Positions 5,893-9,121 of a DNA stretch of 9,121 nucleotides are shown here, one piece after another. This stretch comes from Alphaproteobacteria bacterium (GTDB lineage: Bacteria > Pseudomonadota > Alphaproteobacteria > JAEULC01). Within the stretch, counting starts at the first letter, position 1. Each line of letters begins with the position of its first letter. The translations under genes were made by a program, and so were the position numbers. A model generated the notes under the pieces. That model searched no databases. It was not told where the DNA came from and was given only the letters and a program-made list of their open reading frames with translations. The stretch covers positions 1 through 9,121 of the forward strand of contig JADZDN010000450.1 in the NCBI GenBank assembly GCA_020851015.1, in the 5' to 3' direction.

Positions 5893-6653
5893 CAGCCGCG
5901 ATCCTTTTCGAGCGTCGCCTTCAGGTATGAGAGGATCGGGTAGAGCCCGGCGCACAGCGCGATCAGGAAGCCGTAGCCGCCCTCGCGATAGCCCTTGCGC
6001 CCCACATAACATTTCCAGAAGCGTGAAAAAATACGCCTGACACTGTGCGCGAAGCTGCCGGGATCGCCCGACGCGCGCAGGTCGGCCGCGTTGGCCGCGG
6101 TGTAGCGGTCGAGCCGGCGCAGCATGTCCGAGATATCGCGGTCGACATAGTGCGCGACCGGCGTGGCGAGGCGGGGGCCCTTGGCGCCGGTGAAGGCGAG
6201 CTTCGGGTGCACGCGCTCGCGGCCCCAGGTCTTGGCCCCCCGGCGGAACAGCCCGGCATAGGCCGAGCGGCCGAACGATGCGCCCCAGCCGTACCGCACC
6301 AGGCGATCGCCGATGTAGTTGTCCACGGGAATCTCGTGGCGATCGAACGCGGAAGCGCCGATCGTCGCGACGATCTCGCGCGCCAATTCCGGCGACACAT
6401 GTTCGTCCGCGTCCACCTCCAGCACCCATGCGCCGCGGCAAAACGCGATGCCGGCGTTGCGACGGTCGCCCTCGATCTCCCAGGCGCCGGCAAGAACGCG
6501 GTCGGTGAAGCGACGCACGATCGCCTCGGTGCCGTCGGTGCAGCGGTCCAGCACCACGACGATCTCGCCGGCGAAGGCCAGGCGCTCCAGGCACGCGGCG
6601 ATGCGCTGCTCCTCGTTGTGCGCCACCACCAGCGCGGAAAGGTCCGGCGTCAT
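5892..6653 (-). CDS. GT2 glycosyltransferase, WaaE/KdtX-like LPS core type
   Basis: This 253-residue protein is an inverting GT-A enzyme of family GT2. AHNEE (11-15) and LDRCTDGT (35-42) form the nucleotide-binding region, followed by a conserved Asn-Ala-Gly (66-68) and DAD (81-83), the DXD motif that holds metal and nucleotide-sugar. The C-terminal segment 228-246 is hydrophobic and probably sits on the membrane. The size and arrangement match WaaE/KdtX-type lipopolysaccharide core glycosyltransferases, which add a hexose to the inner core; that assignment is by family resemblance only. The ATG at 6653 overlaps the preceding TGA as ATGA. Codons 204-216 are strikingly AT-rich (15 of 39 bases G or C) with rare codons such as AGT, AGG, ATT, TTT, TCA, AAA, TGT and TAT. 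The reading frame is nevertheless intact and the encoded residues look like part of the normal protein. Confidence 0.9.
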   Translation of the reverse strand: MTPDLSALVVAHNEEQRIAACLERLAFAGEIVVVLDRCTDGTEAIVRRFTDRVLAGAWEIEGDRRNAGIAFCRGAWVLEVDADEHVSPELAREIVATIGASAFDRHEIPVDNYIGDRLVRYGWGASFGRSAYAGLFRRGAKTWGRERVHPKLAFTGAKGPRLATPVAHYVDRDISDMLRRLDRYTAANAADLRASGDPGSFAHSVRRIFSRFWKCYVGRKGYREGGYGFLIALCAGLYPILSYLKATLEKDRG

Positions 6654-7612
6654 GCCGCCACGCCCAGCACACGGTGCCACAGCGCCTCGGCCGCGCTCGC
6701 CGCCATGTCGACGCTGAGCCCGTCCATCAGCGTGCCCGTCGTGCGGTGGTCGAATTCCGGCGCCTCCACAAGCTCGCGGTAGGATTCGCGCGTGCGCACG
6801 ACGGACGTGCGCGGGCCCCAGGGCGCGTAGCGCGCATCGGGGCTGGGCCCGAACAGGCCGAGGGTCGGCACGCCGGAGGCCGCGGCCAGGTGCATCAGGC
6901 CGGAATCGTTGCCGACGAACAGCGCGCAGCGCTCGAGGCACGCGGCGGCGACCGGCAAGTCGACCTGGCCGACGAGGTCGATCCGCCGGTCTGACGGCAC
7001 CGATTGCAGCACCGCCGTCGCCTGTTCGCGTTCCCCCGCGCCGGCGAACACCGCCACGCGCGCGCCGGGCAGGATGCCGCCGGGCGCGGTCAGGCGCGCG
7101 ACCAGCGCGGCGAATCGCTCGGCGCGCCATTGCTTGCCGCGCCAGTTGGCGGCCGGCCCGACCGCCAGCACCAGCCCCGCGCCGTCGACCAGTGCCTGTG
7201 CCTTGCCGCAATCCTCGGCGCTCAGCCACAGGCGCGGCGCCGGCGGCTCGGCCGCGCCGATCGCCGCGGCCAGCTCGACCACGCGATGGCGTCCCGCCAG
7301 CGGCTTGGGCGCGCGATAGTGGCGATTCTTGCGCAGGAATTGCGGCAGGGCGGTCCGCCGGAGATCGACGACGATGTCCCAGCGCTTGTCCACCACCCGG
7401 CTCCACAGCCGCAGCCAATGCAACCCCCAGCGCCGCTTGTCGAGCACGATCACCCGCTCCAGCCCCGGCACGGAGCGGAACAGCGGCGCGGTCAGCGCGC
7501 CGCAGGCGACCGTCACGCGGATGCCGGGATAGGCGCGGCACAAATGATCCAGCAGCCCCGTGGTCAGAACGGCGTCGCCGATCCGCGTCGCGGTGATGAA
7601 CAGCAGCCGCAT
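6650..7612 (-). CDS. GT9 glycosyltransferase, heptosyltransferase-like
   Basis: This 320-residue protein belongs to glycosyltransferase family 9, which contains the ADP-heptose:LPS heptosyltransferases WaaC, WaaF and WaaQ. The N-terminal RIGDAVL block places Asp13 where the catalytic base of WaaC lies. In the C-terminal donor domain I see Lys160 (in GKQW), a position that contacts the ADP-heptose phosphates in the family, and GNDSG (234-238) followed by MHLAAASGVPTLGLFGP. Length is slightly short of typical (about 320-350). It is the first gene of the five-gene operon. The ATG at 7612 is fixed by the family-typical start and has no Shine-Dalgarno site; a strong promoter-like sequence ends 8 nt before it. 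The exact sugar is uncertain, since GT9 members outside WaaC/F use other donors. Confidence 0.9.
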   Translation of the reverse strand: MRLLFITATRIGDAVLTTGLLDHLCRAYPGIRVTVACGALTAPLFRSVPGLERVIVLDKRRWGLHWLRLWSRVVDKRWDIVVDLRRTALPQFLRKNRHYRAPKPLAGRHRVVELAAAIGAAEPPAPRLWLSAEDCGKAQALVDGAGLVLAVGPAANWRGKQWRAERFAALVARLTAPGGILPGARVAVFAGAGEREQATAVLQSVPSDRRIDLVGQVDLPVAAACLERCALFVGNDSGLMHLAAASGVPTLGLFGPSPDARYAPWGPRTSVVRTRESYRELVEAPEFDHRTTGTLMDGLSVDMAASAAEALWHRVLGVAA

Positions 7613-7620
7613 CGCCGGGG

Positions 7621-7649
7621 GTTATACGGGGCCGCCCCACCCTTGCCAA
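7621..7649 (-). promoter_or_regulatory. Sigma70-type promoter for the glycan operon
   Basis: On the minus strand TTGGCA (7649-7644) and TATAAC (7626-7621) are separated by exactly 17 nt. Each differs from the E. coli-style consensus at one base. With the -10 ending at -7, transcription would start near 7614-7612, at or within two bases of the ATG at 7612. No other promoter-like pair as good is seen in this 65-bp divergent gap. Confidence 0.6.
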
Positions 7650-7666
7650 GTCGCGCCGGCTGCCCC

Positions 7667-7670
7667 AGGT
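7667..7670 (+). promoter_or_regulatory. Short ribosome binding site for ygfZ
   Basis: AGGT ends 7 nt before the ATG at 7678. It is a minimal Shine-Dalgarno match, but well spaced. The 65-bp divergent gap otherwise shows no clear plus-strand promoter. Confidence 0.4.
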
Positions 7671-7677
7671 ATAGGCC

Positions 7678-8580
7678 ATGACCAGCCCGGCCTATGTCGA
7701 ATTGGCGGAGCGCGGCGTCGTGGCGGTGGCCGGCGACGACGCGCGCGGTTTCCTGCAGGGCCTGATCTCGAACGACGTGCTGCGGGCCGGCCCCCAGGCG
7801 GCGATCCACGCCGCGCTGCTGACCGCGCAGGGGCGGTATCTGCACGACTTCTTCGTCGTCGAGATCGCAGGAGTGCTCTACCTGGATTGCGAGGCGGCGC
7901 GGCGCGACGACCTGATGAAGCGCCTCAGGCTCTACAAGCTGCGCGCCAAGGTGACGCTGGAGGACGCGACCCCGCGCTTGGCCGTCTTCGCCCTGCCGGG
8001 CGCGCCCGCCCTTGCGGCGCTGGGATTGGGCGGCGAGCCCGGCGCGGCCAGGCCGCTGGACGGCGGCATCGCTTACGTCGATCCCCGCCATGCCGCCATG
8101 GGCGCGCGCGCCATCCTGCCGCGCGACGGCGGCACGGCCGCGCTGGATGCGCTGGGCTTCGTCCCCGGCGAACGCGCGGCGATGGAGAAGCTGCGCTTGA
8201 CGCTCGGCCTGCCCGACGGCAGCCGCGACCTGGTGGTCGAGCGGTCGATCCTGCTGGAGAACGGCTTCGACGAATTGAACGGCGTGGACTGGAAGAAGGG
8301 CTGCTATGTCGGCCAGGAACTGACCGCGCGCACCAAGTATCGCGGCCTGGTCCGGAAGCGCCTGCTGCCGGTGGCGATCGAAGGCCCCGCGCCCGAACCC
8401 GGCGCCACCATCACCTATGCCGACCGGGAGGCCGGTGAGATGCGCTCCTCCGCCGACGGCATGGGGCTGGCGCTGCTGCGGCTGGAATTTCTCGACAAGC
8501 TGGCGGCCGAGGGCGGCGCGCTGATGGCCGGTGCGGCGCGCCTGACGCCGAAGAAGCCCGAATGGGTGAAGACCGAATGA
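7678..8580 (+). CDS. ygfZ: YgfZ-family folate-binding protein
   Basis: This 300-residue protein belongs to the YgfZ/GcvT-like folate-binding family. Homologues (YgfZ in E. coli, the IBA57 proteins in mitochondria) bind tetrahydrofolate and help in maintaining or repairing certain Fe-S enzymes, including the tRNA methylthiolase MiaB. The diagnostic motif K-G-C-Y-x-G-Q-E is complete at 207-214, with the essential cysteine at Cys209, followed by LTART. The N-terminal half has the family pattern ARGFLQGLISNDV near residue 22 and AALLTAQGRYLHDFF near 45-59. No signal peptide or membrane segment is seen, so it is cytoplasmic. Length fits bacterial members (about 280-330). It is divergent from the glycan operon, and its stop overlaps the next gene by 4 nt (ATGA), so the two are probably co-transcribed. 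Confidence 0.93.
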   Translation: MTSPAYVELAERGVVAVAGDDARGFLQGLISNDVLRAGPQAAIHAALLTAQGRYLHDFFVVEIAGVLYLDCEAARRDDLMKRLRLYKLRAKVTLEDATPRLAVFALPGAPALAALGLGGEPGAARPLDGGIAYVDPRHAAMGARAILPRDGGTAALDALGFVPGERAAMEKLRLTLGLPDGSRDLVVERSILLENGFDELNGVDWKKGCYVGQELTARTKYRGLVRKRLLPVAIEGPAPEPGATITYADREAGEMRSSADGMGLALLRLEFLDKLAAEGGALMAGAARLTPKKPEWVKTE

Positions 8581-9121
8581 AGCGCGCGCGGCTGCGCGAG
8601 CTCGGCATCGCCACGGGCCTGTTGCCGCCGGGGCCGCTCAACACCATCACCGATGTCGCCGGCGTGCGCGTCGGCCATGCCACGGTCAGCCACGACACGC
8701 CCTCGGTCGCGCGCACCGGCGTGACCGCGATCTGGCCCGCGGGACCGGACATCTGGTCCAACGCCGTCTTCGCCGGCTATCACTCCTTCAACGGCAACGG
8801 CGAGATGACCGGCACGATCTGGATCGCCGAGCAGGGGCTGATCGCCGGGCCGGTCTGCATCACCAACACGCATTCCGTCGGCGTGGTGCGCGACGCGATC
8901 GTCGCCTACGCGATCCGCGAACGCGCGCAGCAGCCCTGGCACCTGCCGGTCACGGCCGAGACCTATGACGGATGGCTCAGCGACGCCGACTCCTTCCCGG
9001 TCAAGGCGGAACATGCCTTCGCCGCGCTGGACAGCGCCGCCACCGGCCCGGTCGCCGAGGGCTGCGTCGGCGGCGGCACCGGCATGATCTGCCACGAGTT
9101 CAAGGGCGGCATCGGCACCGC
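8577..9121 (+). CDS. P1-family (DmpA-like) aminopeptidase, 5' part only
   Basis: The first 181 codons are present and the gene runs off the window with no frameshift. The N-terminal LNTITDVAGVRVGHATV block and the later TNTHSVGVVRDA and GGGTGMICHEFKGGIGTA blocks are typical of peptidase family P1, which includes the D-aminopeptidase/esterase DmpA and beta-peptidyl aminopeptidases. These are made as one chain that cleaves itself before a catalytic serine to give two subunits. That cleavage site should lie about 50-100 residues beyond the window and cannot be checked here. The visible part therefore corresponds to most of the alpha subunit. There is no signal peptide. The ATG overlaps the ygfZ stop as ATGA, so translation is probably coupled. 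Substrate is unknown; DmpA relatives act on N-terminal residues of small peptides, amides or esters. Confidence 0.9.
   Translation, partial: MKRARLRELGIATGLLPPGPLNTITDVAGVRVGHATVSHDTPSVARTGVTAIWPAGPDIWSNAVFAGYHSFNGNGEMTGTIWIAEQGLIAGPVCITNTHSVGVVRDAIVAYAIRERAQQPWHLPVTAETYDGWLSDADSFPVKAEHAFAALDSAATGPVAEGCVGGGTGMICHEFKGGIGT

Noticed and set aside
4390..5943. A 517-codon plus-strand open frame opposite the two GT4 genes
   Set aside because: The composition is Arg/Ala/Gly-rich with no recognisable motif, and the opposite strand carries the E-x7-E glycosyltransferase motifs.
6024..6032. The T6 run in the GT2 gene as a programmed -1 frameshift site
   Set aside because: The zero frame reads ATT TTT TCA, which does not fit the X XXY YYZ phase, and the main frame continues with the conserved GT2 C-terminus. 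Only polymerase slippage remains conceivable.

Overview
The window is very GC-rich (by eye about 70%), gene-dense bacterial DNA with strong G/C bias at third codon positions. Gene content points to a Gram-negative proteobacterium, most likely an alphaproteobacterium of Rhodospirillales type: a GT9 heptosyltransferase-like protein, a WaaE-like GT2, a YpfJ-type metallopeptidase and a YgfZ homologue. The taxonomic placement is inference from memory of such gene sets, not from a search.

Layout. Positions 1-376 hold no gene. They form a nested palindromic repeat block: G-rich hairpin arms outside (1-36 and 342-376), 29-nt 'CACCAAGG' arms inside (88-116 and 253-281), and a short hairpin near the centre (171-189). 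Positions 377-465 are a short leader to a plus-strand gene for an exported protein of unknown function (466-1074). This gene converges, with a 6-bp gap, on a minus-strand ypfJ-type membrane zinc metallopeptidase gene (1081-1980).

Positions 7612 down to 2053 are one tightly packed minus-strand operon of five genes: GT9, GT2, GT4, GT4 and a glutamine-dependent asparagine synthetase-like amidotransferase. Junctions are 4-nt overlap, 1-nt overlap, 4-nt overlap and a 7-bp gap, so the genes are probably translationally coupled. A good sigma70-like promoter (TTGGCA, 17 nt, TATAAC) lies directly against the first start codon, suggesting a leaderless or nearly leaderless transcript. A weak intrinsic terminator candidate follows the last gene. 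The set reads as a lipopolysaccharide core or other surface-glycan assembly operon, in which the AsnB-like enzyme may either make asparagine or amidate a sugar acid.

Divergent from the operon, across a 65-bp gap, is a plus-strand pair: ygfZ (folate-binding, Fe-S cluster and tRNA-modification related; 7678-8580) and, overlapping it by 4 nt, the first 181 codons of a P1-family (DmpA-like) aminopeptidase that runs off the window.

I found no tRNA, rRNA, CRISPR array, insertion sequence or phage gene. The least ordinary signals are the nested palindrome with two opposed G-quadruplex motifs, the probable leaderless operon promoter, and a sharply AT-rich, rare-codon patch inside the GT2 gene (6006-6044). 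I do not see a convincing undescribed defence or other novel system.
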